DNA from: DAMBHY01 sp032068765
GTDB taxonomy: Bacteria; Bacteroidota; Bacteroidia; Bacteroidales; Dysgonomonadaceae
Assembly: GCA_032068765.1 (NCBI GenBank)
Contig: DAMBHY010000006.1
Coordinates: 61,384-125,383 of the forward strand
Direction of reading: 5' to 3'
Length of the DNA stretch: 64,000 nucleotides
Part shown: positions 25,323-34,505 of the stretch, one piece after another
Numbering within the stretch: position 1 is the first letter of the stretch
Layout: each line of letters begins with the position of its first letter
Notes under the pieces: generated by a model
Seen by the model: the letters and a program-made list of their open reading frames with translations, nothing else
What the model was told of the DNA's origin: nothing
The model's database searches: none
Translations under genes and position numbers: made by a program

Positions 25323-26207
25323 TTAGTGGTGATATTTTTTGCGCGATCGATTGGCATTACTCCACTCCTGATATAGTTGTTTGGAAATGATGAAATACTC
25401 TTTCGCGTCTTCCATTTTACCTTTTGCTAATTCCCGAAAAGCTTTTCTGATTCCAGCCGCCACACTATAAGCGAAAGCTTGCGCAGAATTGTAAAAAGGG
25501 TTGGCTGCCTCGGTGAGGAAATAGACATATTCAGAATAGAAGAATTGTTCACGATTTATTTCTCGAGTTTCACGCCCATGATATCCAATGGCATCCGGTA
25601 CAATTCCGATTTCGTATCCCTTTTTACGAATTCTTTGCGCTAGATTTACATCTTCCCCATAATGACGGAATAGCGGGTCAAATCCTCCAGTTTCTATCAA
25701 TACATTAACTGGGACAAGCCACATCGCCGCGTTTACGAACTTCACAGGCTTTATTTTATCTTTTATAAGAGATATTTCTTCCAAGCTTTTCAAACCCGTG
25801 TAAACTACGAATCCTGTATCAGGCGCATCACCTTTTCCATTGAGATGAACAGGTGAGATAATTCCCATTTTAGGATTCGTCTTAGCTACTTTTACTAATT
25901 TTTCAATTGCATCCGGCTCTACCCAAGCATCCTGATTTAGCAAAAACGCATAAGAATAATTATTATTTATCGCATATTTGATACCGATATTATTGGCTTT
26001 GCCAAAACCAGCATTTTCATGGTTACGAATCAATGTTATTTCAGAATAGTTCTCTTCAATTAATTTACAGGTATCATCTTTCGATAAATTATCTACAACC
26101 ACAATCTTGCAAGGAATAGTGCTTTTGAGTACAGATGAAAGACAAATATCCATCCATTTTTCAAAATTATAAGATACAATGATCACACAAACTTCCGGCT
26201 GGATCAT
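25323..26207 (-). CDS. Family 2 glycosyltransferase (rhamnosyltransferase-like)
   Basis: 294 residues with a GT-A fold. The N-terminal CVIIVSYNFEKWMDICLSSV and VVVDNLSKDDT form the nucleotide-sugar binding part. FLLNQDAWVEPDA holds the acidic residue of the metal site, and GGFDPLFRHYGEDVNLAQRIRKKGY is the typical acceptor-side ED motif. It should transfer a sugar to a growing surface glycan at the cytoplasmic face of the inner membrane. It overlaps the upstream flippase gene by 4 bases (ATGA), which supports a joint role in surface polysaccharide synthesis. Confidence 0.88.
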   Translation of the reverse strand: MIQPEVCVIIVSYNFEKWMDICLSSVLKSTIPCKIVVVDNLSKDDTCKLIEENYSEITLIRNHENAGFGKANNIGIKYAINNNYSYAFLLNQDAWVEPDAIEKLVKVAKTNPKMGIISPVHLNGKGDAPDTGFVVYTGLKSLEEISLIKDKIKPVKFVNAAMWLVPVNVLIETGGFDPLFRHYGEDVNLAQRIRKKGYEIGIVPDAIGYHGRETREINREQFFYSEYVYFLTEAANPFYNSAQAFAYSVAAGIRKAFRELAKGKMEDAKEYFIISKQLYQEWSNANRSRKKYHH

Positions 26208-27661
26208 TTCTTTAAATTTATTTTACTCGAAATCCATTCTGTCACTTCTTTCGACATTTCAAGCTTCAAAAGATAACTCAAAAAAATGTAAGCGGCGCCC
26301 ATCACTATTGTGCAACTTACCAATCCCATCCATCTGTTATCAAAGAAATTCAATGTGTAATACGTAAAAATACCACTTATTAAAGCAACAAAAACATACG
26401 GCAAAACATCTCTAAAAAAATGGATAAAAGAATAATTAATCAATTTTCGTGAAAAATATAGCGATAGTGTCAGTGATATAATATTGTAAACTATCCAGCT
26501 TACAGCCAATCCTGTAATTCCACCTGAAAAGAATGCAACAATCAGACCTGCAAGCATAACACTTTTAGCGACTTCTAAACCGAGAAAATAAGAACTTTTT
26601 TCTGTGGATATAAACAATTCGTTGATGATGGTGATAAATGGTAGAAACATTCCTGCGAACGTCAATATCTGAAAATATGGAACCGCATCCATCCACTTTT
26701 CTTTGAATAGTACATAAAAAACAGGAGATGCGATGATAGCCATGTAAATGGCAACCGGGAAGACCGCAAATGCGATACTTTTCATCATTTTGCTCACAAC
26801 CCGATGTAGTCTTTCGCGTTCGTTATTGATTTCCGCGAGGATTAACATCGAAACGGAACGATATGTATTGGAAAGCATCACAAAAGGGATTTCTTCATAT
26901 CTTTTTGCTCTGTCGAAAAAAGCCACCTGACTTGCAGGATAAAATGCGGAGATGAGTGTCGGATAGATATTGTTGGAAATTGTTCCGACAAAGGAAGCGA
27001 GCATCAATTTGTTGCTGAATCCAAACAGCTCGCCAAGCACATTCCATTGAAATATTAGACTTGGACGCCAATCTGAATAATACCAAAGAAGTAAGGTACG
27101 AAATAATGCTAGCAAAAGTTGTTGCGCCACAAGCGCCCATACACCATATCCCTTAATTGCCATCATAATAGCAATTACATTGCTGATAATAAGTGCAATA
27201 AGATTCACGCGAGTAAGTGTTCTAAAATCTGCTTTCTTTATAAAAAGTGTTCTTTGGATAAGTCCTAAAGCATTAAGTATCAAACCAAAGAAAAGTACAC
27301 GTGCAACAGGAATTAAAACTTGAGAATTTACTTTTAACGAAGTTGCCAAAGCCGGAATAGATAGGTAGACAATCAAATATAAAACGATGCTCATTCCCAC
27401 ATTGAAATAAAACATCGAATTGTAGGACACATCGCTGAGGTTTTTTTTGTTAATGAGCGCGCGACCAAAGCCGCTGTCAATCAACAATGGCAATACCGCG
27501 CTCAGAACAGCTAAAGCTCCATAAATACCATAATCTTCCGTTGAAACGATGTTCATCAGGATGAACATACAGATTAAGTTCAGCAATTGCTCGCCAAACT
27601 TGTCAATAAAGCTCCAAAAAAGCGATTTGGTAGTTTTAGATTTTAATGCTGAGTCACCCAT
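26204..27661 (-). CDS. Polysaccharide flippase (MOP superfamily, Wzx/WzxC-like)
   Basis: 485 residues with about 12-14 membrane helices. The N-terminus (LFWSFIDKFGEQLLNLICMFILMNIVSTEDYGIYGAL) and the KADFRTLTRVN loop are typical of Wzx/WzxC-type exporters that flip lipid-linked sugar repeats to the periplasm. It is translationally coupled to the glycosyltransferase downstream and preceded, 25 bases away, by an outer-membrane barrel-like gene. There are no polymerase or other glycosyltransferase genes nearby, so this is only a fragment of a glycan locus. Confidence 0.88.
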   Translation of the reverse strand: MGDSALKSKTTKSLFWSFIDKFGEQLLNLICMFILMNIVSTEDYGIYGALAVLSAVLPLLIDSGFGRALINKKNLSDVSYNSMFYFNVGMSIVLYLIVYLSIPALATSLKVNSQVLIPVARVLFFGLILNALGLIQRTLFIKKADFRTLTRVNLIALIISNVIAIMMAIKGYGVWALVAQQLLLALFRTLLLWYYSDWRPSLIFQWNVLGELFGFSNKLMLASFVGTISNNIYPTLISAFYPASQVAFFDRAKRYEEIPFVMLSNTYRSVSMLILAEINNERERLHRVVSKMMKSIAFAVFPVAIYMAIIASPVFYVLFKEKWMDAVPYFQILTFAGMFLPFITIINELFISTEKSSYFLGLEVAKSVMLAGLIVAFFSGGITGLAVSWIVYNIISLTLSLYFSRKLINYSFIHFFRDVLPYVFVALISGIFTYYTLNFFDNRWMGLVSCTIVMGAAYIFLSYLLKLEMSKEVTEWISSKINLKK

Positions 27662-27685
27662 TATATATCAGGATATGGGTAATTT

Positions 27686-28330
27686 TTAGAAAAATGTTGA
27701 AAAATTCCAGAATATACCGTGTGGATATGGAGAACGGTCTTGTTGAGCCAAATCGTAGTTTAGCGTGATGTAAGTTCTTCCCAGACGCAAACCACCGCCA
27801 ACTACCAACGACGGAATCCATCCGGCATCTTTATAAATACCTCCGTTGGTGATGTCTTCCTCCTTTGACCACAGATAGTTTATCTCCGGTTGAACAAACA
27901 ATGCAAAATATTGCACGGGATGGAAATATCCGAAAAGATTGGTGGCAAGCATATTATTATTGTATAAATATTCCTTTTCAGCAGTATATGCACGTGTCTT
28001 GGAATAATAATACCTCACACCGACACCGAGTAAAAAATATTTATTAAACTCGTAACCAATCTGAGGACCTATATTTAAGAAAGTATAATTATGGCTTATT
28101 GAAAGCCCCAAATTCGCGCCAAATCTCAAGTTATTGGGATTAAATACCCTTTGAACCTGTGTGTCGGTTTCATCAACCGTAGTGTTGTTAATAGATTGTC
28201 GATCGTTTTCAGAATAACTATAGACATTTCGGGTATCGGTTTTATCAACTTTTATAGTATCAAGCTTATAACTATAATCCTGAGCATTTACAATGCTTGA
28301 CAACAGCATCAGTGAAAGAAGTATATACAT
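27686..28330 (-). CDS. Outer-membrane beta-barrel-like protein
   Basis: 214 residues with a signal peptide (YILLSLMLLSSIVNAQ) and a C-terminal half of alternating beta strands (FGANLGLSISHNYTFLNIGPQIGYEF, FLLGVGVRYYYS) ending in WNFSTFF with a terminal Phe, the usual sign of an outer-membrane barrel. The frame begins at 28345, but the promoter element at 28355-28362 and the signal peptide fit the ATG at 28330 slightly better. Whether it works with the downstream flippase is unknown. Confidence 0.75.
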   Translation of the reverse strand: MYILLSLMLLSSIVNAQDYSYKLDTIKVDKTDTRNVYSYSENDRQSINNTTVDETDTQVQRVFNPNNLRFGANLGLSISHNYTFLNIGPQIGYEFNKYFLLGVGVRYYYSKTRAYTAEKEYLYNNNMLATNLFGYFHPVQYFALFVQPEINYLWSKEEDITNGGIYKDAGWIPSLVVGGGLRLGRTYITLNYDLAQQDRSPYPHGIFWNFSTFF

Positions 28331-28354
28331 TTTTATTAATAGCAACTTTTTTTA

Positions 28355-28362
28355 CAAATGTA
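28355..28362 (-). promoter_or_regulatory. -7 promoter element of the barrel-flippase-glycosyltransferase unit
   Basis: Reads TACATTTG on the minus strand, 25 bases before the ATG at 28330. A TTTG at 28386-28389 is a rather distant -33 candidate (23-base spacer). Confidence 0.45.
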
Positions 28363-28410
28363 ATAGAAAATATAATATTATTCCCCAAATGGGTCATATA
28401 TAAAGAGAAT

Positions 28411-28446
28411 AAGGAACCAAAGATTGCTCAATGGTTCCTTTATTAT
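28411..28446 (-). terminator. Intrinsic terminator after secG
   Basis: Stem AAGGAACCA / TGGTTCCTT (28411-28419 with 28432-28440). The sequence after it on the minus strand is moderately T-rich. It lies 22 bases past the secG stop. Confidence 0.65.
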
Positions 28447-28462
28447 ATAAATTAAAATTTCT

Positions 28463-28834
28463 TTATTGTGCTGGCTGTGCAGGCTCTGGTTGAGCCGGTG
28501 CAGAAGGTGCTTGCATCGGAGCTGCGGTACCCGGAGTTACATTGGGAGCAGTAGTTGGATTAAGCGGCGCCGGTTCTTGCACTTCAATCGCTGATTGAGG
28601 GGCATTCGTTGTTTTCACCATAAATTTTGCTGTCAAGATGCTCAAAACTATTATAACTCCTGCCAAAACCCATGTTGTTTTTTCAAGGAAATCGGTAGTT
28701 TTGCGCACACCCATTATCTGGTTGGATGAAGAAAAGTTTGAAGCCAAACCTCCCCCCTTTGATTTTTGAACTAATACTATGAATATCATAAGAATAGCTG
28801 CAATCAAAATCAAAATAGAAATAAAAATATACAT
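28463..28834 (-). CDS. secG: Protein-translocase subunit SecG
   Basis: 123 residues, the small inner-membrane subunit of SecYEG. It has two membrane helices (about 1-22 and 54-74) joined by the conserved loop VQKSKGGGLASNFSSSNQIMGVRKTTDFLEK. The C-terminal extension rich in Ala, Pro and Gln (about 45 residues) is common in Bacteroidota. It is the last gene of a long leftward run and is followed by a terminator. The gene upstream ends only 5 bases before its start. Confidence 0.93.
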   Translation of the reverse strand: MYIFISILILIAAILMIFIVLVQKSKGGGLASNFSSSNQIMGVRKTTDFLEKTTWVLAGVIIVLSILTAKFMVKTTNAPQSAIEVQEPAPLNPTTAPNVTPGTAAPMQAPSAPAQPEPAQPAQ

Positions 28835-28839
28835 ATTCT

Positions 28840-29595
28840 TTATTGTTTTTTATTTTTCTCGTTGAGAATCACGTGTTCTAAGAAACGAATTTGGTCGGCA
28901 AAGTAAACACTTTTTTTTGGAAAATTCAAACTTAAACGTTTAATAATTTCCAATGCTTGTTCGTATTTCTTTTGTTTTATGTAAATTCTGGCAAGTGTTT
29001 CAGTCAAGAATCCGCTACTCGCATCCAAATCTGCTGATTCATCCTCTTCCTCATTATCCACTTCGGGCAAGGAGATAGATATTTCTCCTGAGTCCGCTTT
29101 TTCAAGAAAAGAATCAATGATGTCGTTGTGTTTTAGCAGAGTTTTTTGGTCTGCAGGCTCTATTGATAATGTTTTCTTTTCAGCTTTCTCCAAATATTCT
29201 ATGTAGTCGGTAGAAATTATGGAAATACTATCTGGCGTTTCCGGAATCTGCTCGCGACGACTATCTGTGTGCAGATTATCTAAAAAAGAATCGAGCAATT
29301 TTTCAGTACGCTGACTGGGATTGAATGTTTGTTTTTTAGGGAAGAAAGATTGAAATCTAGGAGATTTTATCCAATAAAACAATTGTTTTCTGTCGGAACA
29401 AACCAATGCGGTTTTAGAAAGTTGTTCGGTATATTCAGGCGAGCTTGAAACTTCGAGATTCTTAAGATATAACAATTGTATTGTTTGAAAATACGGATAT
29501 TCGTCAAGAATCTGTGAAAATTCTTTCAAAGTTTCCTCGTTTAATGATTTGGAGGAGTTTGTATCCAAATAAGATATAAGATTTTCAACCTCCAT
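28840..29595 (-). CDS. TPR-like protein of unknown function (SecG/LptE neighbourhood)
   Basis: 251 residues from MEVENLISYLDTNSS. It is soluble, with no signal peptide and an acidic middle region. A TPR-like pair lies near the C-terminus (LTETLARIYIKQKKYEQALEIIKRLSLNFPKK). The N-terminus (EFSQILDEYPYFQTIQLLYLKNL) is typical of this conserved Bacteroidota family. ATG 29595 gives a 5-base gap to the previous gene, whereas the start at 29607 would overlap it by 7. Function is unknown. Its conserved place between lptE-family and secG genes hints at envelope biogenesis. Confidence 0.75.
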   Translation of the reverse strand: MEVENLISYLDTNSSKSLNEETLKEFSQILDEYPYFQTIQLLYLKNLEVSSSPEYTEQLSKTALVCSDRKQLFYWIKSPRFQSFFPKKQTFNPSQRTEKLLDSFLDNLHTDSRREQIPETPDSISIISTDYIEYLEKAEKKTLSIEPADQKTLLKHNDIIDSFLEKADSGEISISLPEVDNEEEDESADLDASSGFLTETLARIYIKQKKYEQALEIIKRLSLNFPKKSVYFADQIRFLEHVILNEKNKKQ

Positions 29596-29600
29596 AATTA

Positions 29601-30113
29601 TTACCAATCAGACATGGTTTCATTAAACAAGCGCTCTACTATTTCTTTATTCAGTTCGGAAATCAACTGGTCCTGAACATCGTTCAAGAGGCGATTACTC
29701 GGGAAATTTCTATAAGCAGAAACAGTTTGATCCATTTTGTCTTTGCCTTCCTGCTTGTTATTCTTAAAACGATATCTAACAGTCATGGTCAAGCGTGTTT
29801 CGGAAGCTAATCCATCTTCTTGAACTGCCATAGGAGTCAACTCATAGCCAACTATTTCACCTTCAATTTCAATATCAGCATTTTGATTGACAAAACGTAG
29901 TTTGGTATTTCGTGAAAAGTAATCTTTTAAATCTTCATTAAAACGCTGTTCCAATGGAGGGTAAACCAGCGGTGCCTGATTTACAAAATTAGTAATTTTT
30001 ACCGTCTTCAAAACATCATAATTGATGGATGAATCGGTGAATTTGTATGAAATAGTGCAGGCTGTAAGAAGCAACCCGAGCAAAATACCAAAATATATTT
30101 TATTTATTTTCAT
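29601..30113 (-). CDS. LptE-family lipoprotein, LPS assembly
   Basis: 170 residues with a lipoprotein signal peptide (lipobox LTAC, Cys19). The first mature beta strands (ISYKFTDSSINYDVLKTVKITNF) and the alpha/beta layout are those of the Bacteroidota LptE family, the partner of LptD that inserts LPS in the outer membrane. The conserved piece is NADIEIEGEIVGYELTPMAVQ. It follows the sigma-54 activator gene by 8 bases in a leftward operon. Assignment rests on signature and context, which agree. Confidence 0.85.
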   Translation of the reverse strand: MKINKIYFGILLGLLLTACTISYKFTDSSINYDVLKTVKITNFVNQAPLVYPPLEQRFNEDLKDYFSRNTKLRFVNQNADIEIEGEIVGYELTPMAVQEDGLASETRLTMTVRYRFKNNKQEGKDKMDQTVSAYRNFPSNRLLNDVQDQLISELNKEIVERLFNETMSDW

Positions 30114-30121
30114 ACTTTCAA

Positions 30122-31351
30122 TTAATAGTCCAACCCGTATTCCTTTATTTTGCGATAAAGCGTTCTCTCGGAAATACGTAAATCTTGTGCAGCTAATTTT
30201 CTTTTTCCGTCATGCCTTTTCATCGCTTTTATAATCATGTCTTTTTCCGCATCTTCCAAAGAAACAGACGTTTCCTCGTATTCAGAGTCTTCGGCTTCCG
30301 ATTTTGCATTATGTAAATTTTCGGAATAGCATGATGGTAAATGTACTTTAGGATCGCTTTTCAACACAGGTAGTTGAGAAATTTCCACCTTATTCTCAGC
30401 TTTGCTGTTAGTTGAAATCAAATCGCGAACTACGCGTTTTAATTCCATAATATCGGAGCGCATATCAAAAAGTACCTGGTATAATAATTCTCTTTCTGTA
30501 GTAAAATTCCTTTTGTCGGAATCTTCTATAGATGTAATAGGAACTGGCAGCATACCAACTTCATTCTCTGGAAGATAATTCTTCAGAATTTCCGGAGTGA
30601 TGACTCTTTCTTGTTCAATAATTGCGATTTGTTCTGTGATGTTTTTTAATTGTCTCACATTTCCAGGAAAGCGGTATTTTTTCAACATTTCTTTCGCTGA
30701 ATCTGTAAGGGAGATTGATGGCATCATATATTTTTCGGAAAAATCACTCGAAAATTTTCGGAATAACAAAGGAATGTCATCTTTTCTATCTCTTAGAGCC
30801 GGCACACGGATTGGAACAGAATTAAGTCGATAGTAAAGGTCTTCACGGAATTTGCCTTTTTCTACGGCTTCAATCATATTGACATTAGTCGCCGCAACAA
30901 CTCGCACATCCGTTTTTTCAACTTTTGATGAACCAACTTTGATGAATTCGCCGGTTTCCAATACGCGAAGTAATCGCGCTTGTGTAGAGAGCGGTAATTC
31001 TGCTACTTCATCCAAAAATAAAGTACCTTTGTCTGCCGCTTCAAAATAGCCTTTTCTGGTTGTTAGAGCTCCTGTGAATGAGCCTTTTTCGTGACCAAAC
31101 AGCTCCGAATCAATAGTTCCTTCGGGTATTGAACCACAATTTATTGCAAAGTAGGGACCGTGTTTTCTTCTGCTGTTTTGATGAATAATTTGAGGAAAGT
31201 TTTCCTTGCCGACACCGCTTTCTCCAATTATTAAAACAGATAAATCTGTTGACGCAACCTGCAAAGCAACATCAATAGCTCTCTCCAATTCGGGAGAGTC
31301 ACCGATGATTCCATACCGTCTTTTGACAGCATCCATAGATTGCTTCGCCAT
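30122..31351 (-). CDS. Sigma-54-dependent transcriptional activator (AAA+/Fis)
   Basis: 409 residues: an AAA+ domain with Walker A GESGVGKE (43-50), the sigma-54 contact loop GSFTGA (90-95), Walker B GTLFLDEVAELP and a C-terminal Fis-type helix-turn-helix (LAAQDLRISERTLYRKIKEY). In place of the usual GAFTGA the loop is GSFTGA, a common variant. There is no N-terminal receiver or sensor domain, so the regulatory input must come from elsewhere. The gene lies within the glmM-LptE-SecG operon, a conserved Bacteroidota arrangement. Its targets are not visible from the sequence. Confidence 0.9.
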   Translation of the reverse strand: MAKQSMDAVKRRYGIIGDSPELERAIDVALQVASTDLSVLIIGESGVGKENFPQIIHQNSRRKHGPYFAINCGSIPEGTIDSELFGHEKGSFTGALTTRKGYFEAADKGTLFLDEVAELPLSTQARLLRVLETGEFIKVGSSKVEKTDVRVVAATNVNMIEAVEKGKFREDLYYRLNSVPIRVPALRDRKDDIPLLFRKFSSDFSEKYMMPSISLTDSAKEMLKKYRFPGNVRQLKNITEQIAIIEQERVITPEILKNYLPENEVGMLPVPITSIEDSDKRNFTTERELLYQVLFDMRSDIMELKRVVRDLISTNSKAENKVEISQLPVLKSDPKVHLPSCYSENLHNAKSEAEDSEYEETSVSLEDAEKDMIIKAMKRHDGKRKLAAQDLRISERTLYRKIKEYGLDY

Positions 31352-31360
31352 ATATTGTAA

Positions 31361-32752
31361 TTAATGTTTTTTTAAATTTTCAATGATTTCCATCACCTTT
31401 TTGCCGATATTTTCTGCTTCTTCTGGTGTATGTGCTTCGGAATACACTCGTATAATAGGCTCAGTATTGGATTTGCGGAGGTGTGCCCATTTGTCAGCGA
31501 AATCAATTTTCACACCGTCAATGTCTGTTACTCTTTCGGATTTAAATAGGTCTTTTACAGCATCCAGAAGTTCGTCAATATTTATATCGGGTGTTAATTC
31601 TACTTTTTGTTTTGCCATGAAATAGTTAGGATAATCCTGACGCAATTCACTGACTTTTTTGCCTGATTTTGCAAGATGTGTAAGAAATAAAGCGATTCCA
31701 ACAAAAGCATCGCGACCATAATGGCATTCAGGATAAATAACTCCACCGTTGCCTTCTCCGCCGATTACGGCATTTACTTCTTTCATCTTTTCTACAACAT
31801 TTACTTCTCCAACAGCTGCTGCAAAATATTCACCTCCATGATTTTTGGTAACATCACTCAAGGCACGGGTGGAACTCAAATTGGAAACGGTATTTCCTTG
31901 TTTATTTTTCAAAATGTAATCGGAAACTGCAACTAAAGTATATTCTTCTCCGAATGAATCTCCATTTTCATCGTAAATTACCAACCTGTCTACATCAGGG
32001 TCAACGGCAAAACCCACATCCGCTTTAGAACTTTTCATCAAACTAGAAAGTTCCAACAAATTCTGTGGCAGAGGTTCGGGATTGTGAGAAAAGTTTCCGT
32101 GAGGAGAGCAATGCAATTTAAAGACTTCCTTGATGCCGAGAGCATACAAAAATTCAGGAATACCAATACCTCCAACTGAATTAACAGCGTCAACAGCAAC
32201 TCGGAAATTTGCATTTTTTATTGCATCAACATCCACCAATTCGAGTGAAAGAATATCTTGTATATGCGTATGTAAATATTGTTTCTGAGTAATTTTTCCT
32301 AAATTGTCTACTTCTGAGAATGTAAAGTCTTCAGCTTCGGCAATTTTCAAAATCTCCTCCCCGTCTTTTGCACTCAAAAATTCACCCTTGTTATTCAGGA
32401 GCTTAAGGGCATTCCATTGTTTAGGGTTGTGGCTAGCTGTCAGAATAATTCCTCCTGCAGCATTTTCTTTAGTTACAGCAATTTCTGTAGTAGGAGTAGA
32501 AGCGAGACCAATATCAACTACGTCAAATCCCATTCCTATAAGCGTTCCGGTGACAATTTTATGCACCATTTCACCAGAAATACGCGCATCGCGTCCTACA
32601 ACAATCTTAAATTCATTATTTTCAGAATAATTGTTTTTTATGAATGTGGAATATGCCGCCACAAACTTTACAATATCGAGCGGAGTTAAGCTATCACCAG
32701 ATTTGCCCCCTATAGTTCCGCGAATGCCTGAGATGGATTTTATTAAAGTCAT
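31361..32752 (-). CDS. glmM: Phosphoglucosamine mutase
   Basis: 463 residues of the alpha-D-phosphohexomutase family. The phosphoserine loop is GIILTASHNPKQWNALK (Ser107). The magnesium loop is DPDVDRL, the sugar-binding loop is GGEGNGGVIYP, and the phosphate-binding C-terminal loop contains RKSNTEPIIRVYSE. It converts glucosamine-6-P to glucosamine-1-P for peptidoglycan and LPS precursors. Glucomannan-type phosphomutases look similar, but the start (MTLIKSISGIRGTIGG) fits the Bacteroidota GlmM group. It starts 8 bases after the DUF4827 gene ends. Confidence 0.9.
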   Translation of the reverse strand: MTLIKSISGIRGTIGGKSGDSLTPLDIVKFVAAYSTFIKNNYSENNEFKIVVGRDARISGEMVHKIVTGTLIGMGFDVVDIGLASTPTTEIAVTKENAAGGIILTASHNPKQWNALKLLNNKGEFLSAKDGEEILKIAEAEDFTFSEVDNLGKITQKQYLHTHIQDILSLELVDVDAIKNANFRVAVDAVNSVGGIGIPEFLYALGIKEVFKLHCSPHGNFSHNPEPLPQNLLELSSLMKSSKADVGFAVDPDVDRLVIYDENGDSFGEEYTLVAVSDYILKNKQGNTVSNLSSTRALSDVTKNHGGEYFAAAVGEVNVVEKMKEVNAVIGGEGNGGVIYPECHYGRDAFVGIALFLTHLAKSGKKVSELRQDYPNYFMAKQKVELTPDINIDELLDAVKDLFKSERVTDIDGVKIDFADKWAHLRKSNTEPIIRVYSEAHTPEEAENIGKKVMEIIENLKKH

Positions 32753-32760
32753 GATATATA

Positions 32761-33321
32761 TTATTCTTTTTCCAAACGGTAAACTACGTTTTCGTAATAA
32801 GTTGGCTGATATTTACTTTGATCGGCTTCAAATCCTGCATTAAACGGCACAATCATTTTAACATGCGCCACATTGCCAATATATCTTAATGGCGCTGACC
32901 AACCTTGCACCGGGAATGTCAGTGGTTGACCATACACCATCACTAAAGGCTGATAATGCATAACAAGATTATCACTGCTGTATTTAACTACATCCTCCGG
33001 TTTTGTTACATCTCTAAAATAAAATAACCCCGTAAAACGCACATATACTTCTTTGCCCAATATCGGACGATGAGACATGTCTCCCTTATCAATAATGTTG
33101 TAATAAGTTCCTGTAACTGAGTCGCGTACAAATTCGTTGGCTTTAAACACTCCGTTTGATGGAAATTGATTTAAAACAACAAAACCGCTGTCTTTCATAA
33201 ATTTTTTGACAGCATCATTGTGGTCGTTTACTTCTTGAATATATGTTTTAGTTTTATCGCAAGATGTAGTAGAGAACAATAAAAAAGATAAAGCACAAAA
33301 GATAAAAAGTACTTTTTTCAT
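32761..33321 (-). CDS. DUF4827 lipoprotein
   Basis: 186 residues with a lipoprotein signal peptide (lipobox TTSC, Cys21). The mature part carries YIQEVNDHNDAVKKFMKDSGF, YYNIIDKGDMSHRPILGKEVYVRF and ENVVYRLEKE, matching the Bacteroidales DUF4827 family. Its fold resembles FKBP-type prolyl isomerases, though active-site residues are not clearly conserved. It precedes glmM in the same direction with an 8-base spacer, so it is probably the first gene of that operon. Function unknown. Confidence 0.82.
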   Translation of the reverse strand: MKKVLFIFCALSFLLFSTTSCDKTKTYIQEVNDHNDAVKKFMKDSGFVVLNQFPSNGVFKANEFVRDSVTGTYYNIIDKGDMSHRPILGKEVYVRFTGLFYFRDVTKPEDVVKYSSDNLVMHYQPLVMVYGQPLTFPVQGWSAPLRYIGNVAHVKMIVPFNAGFEADQSKYQPTYYENVVYRLEKE

Positions 33322-33437
33322 AAATTTCTTTTGATTGTATATTATTTATAAGCTACAAAAATAAGCAATCACCTTAAATAATTGGTCATGTAGCATAGTA
33401 GAAATTATTATTGTATCTTAAAATGAATTTAATAGCA

Positions 33438-34478
33438 CTATTCTGTCAACAAATCGCGGTATTTCTGAAGTCCGTTTTCGTAAATTGTGAGTGCTTCCTC
33501 CAGAGTTCCATAAAATTCACCTCCTGAAGCATATTTATGTCCGCCGCCATTGTAAAATTCAGTGGCAAACTCATTGCATGCAAAATTTTCTTTTGAGCGG
33601 AAAGATAGTTTTACAAGCTCATTGTCTTCGCGAATAAATGTAGCAAAAAGAATTCCCTTGATGCGCAGAGGATAGTTTACAAAACCTTCTGTATCACCTT
33701 TCGAAAAATTGAATTGTTTTTGATCTTCTTTGCTGAGCCAAATTAGCGCGGAATGCAATTCTGGGTAAACTTTCATTCTGCTTGAGAGTGTAAATCCAAG
33801 CATTCGGAAACGATCTTCAGAATAACTATTGTAAACTTTATTGTAGATGTCGTCTTTGTCAATTCCTTTTTTTAACAAAAGACTGATGATTTGAAAAATT
33901 TCAGGGTAATTCGAATTATATGTAAATCCTCCAGTATCAGTCATCATGCCGCAATAAATGCATTCTGCAATCGATGTACTAATATTTTCGTATTCATTCA
34001 TCTGCCACAAAAATCTGAAAATAAGTTCACTTGTAGATGAGATATGAGGGTAAGACATCGAAACATTCACAAAATCTCCTGGGAAAAGGTGGTGGTCAAT
34101 TAAAATTTTTGGTGCTTTGCAGTTTTCTAAAGCATTTCCCATAATTCCGACCCTTTTGGGAATATTGTAATCCAAACAAAAAACAAGTTCTGCATTATCG
34201 AAAAGTTTTAATGCAAAATCGCGCTGTCTTTCAAAAATTACCACTCTTTCTACCCCTGGGATCCAATTCAAAAAATAAGGATAAGAATTAGGAACAATTA
34301 ATGTGACATTTTTTCCCCTTTGCAAAAGATAATTGAAAAGCGCCAACGAAGAACCTAAGGCATCGCCGTCGGGTGAAATATGAGTTGTGATTACAATTTT
34401 ATTGTATTTTTTGATGTATTCTTGGGCGCTTTGAATTTTTTCGTTTTCTATAATCTGGGTCAGAATATTTTGTTCCAT
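33438..34478 (-). CDS. nrnA: DHH-family phosphoesterase, NrnA-type (oligoribonuclease/pAp phosphatase)
   Basis: 346 residues. The DHH domain has THISPDGDALGSSLAL (metal-binding Asp pair, about residues 33-48), DHHLFPG (the DHH motif) and TDTGGF, and the DHHA1 domain ends in YNGGGHKYASGG. This is the NrnA layout: the enzyme degrades nano-RNAs and converts pAp to AMP with manganese. A promoter element (34498-34505) sits between it and comEC, so it may be expressed separately from comEC although it lies directly downstream. Confidence 0.9.
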   Translation of the reverse strand: MEQNILTQIIENEKIQSAQEYIKKYNKIVITTHISPDGDALGSSLALFNYLLQRGKNVTLIVPNSYPYFLNWIPGVERVVIFERQRDFALKLFDNAELVFCLDYNIPKRVGIMGNALENCKAPKILIDHHLFPGDFVNVSMSYPHISSTSELIFRFLWQMNEYENISTSIAECIYCGMMTDTGGFTYNSNYPEIFQIISLLLKKGIDKDDIYNKVYNSYSEDRFRMLGFTLSSRMKVYPELHSALIWLSKEDQKQFNFSKGDTEGFVNYPLRIKGILFATFIREDNELVKLSFRSKENFACNEFATEFYNGGGHKYASGGEFYGTLEEALTIYENGLQKYRDLLTE

Positions 34479-34497
34479 AGCTTAATTTTGTTTCACA

Positions 34498-34505
34498 CAA
34501 ATGTA
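34498..34505 (-). promoter_or_regulatory. -7 promoter element upstream of nrnA
   Basis: Reads TACATTTG on the minus strand, 20 bases before the nrnA ATG and directly after the comEC stop. No -33 element is evident. Confidence 0.4.
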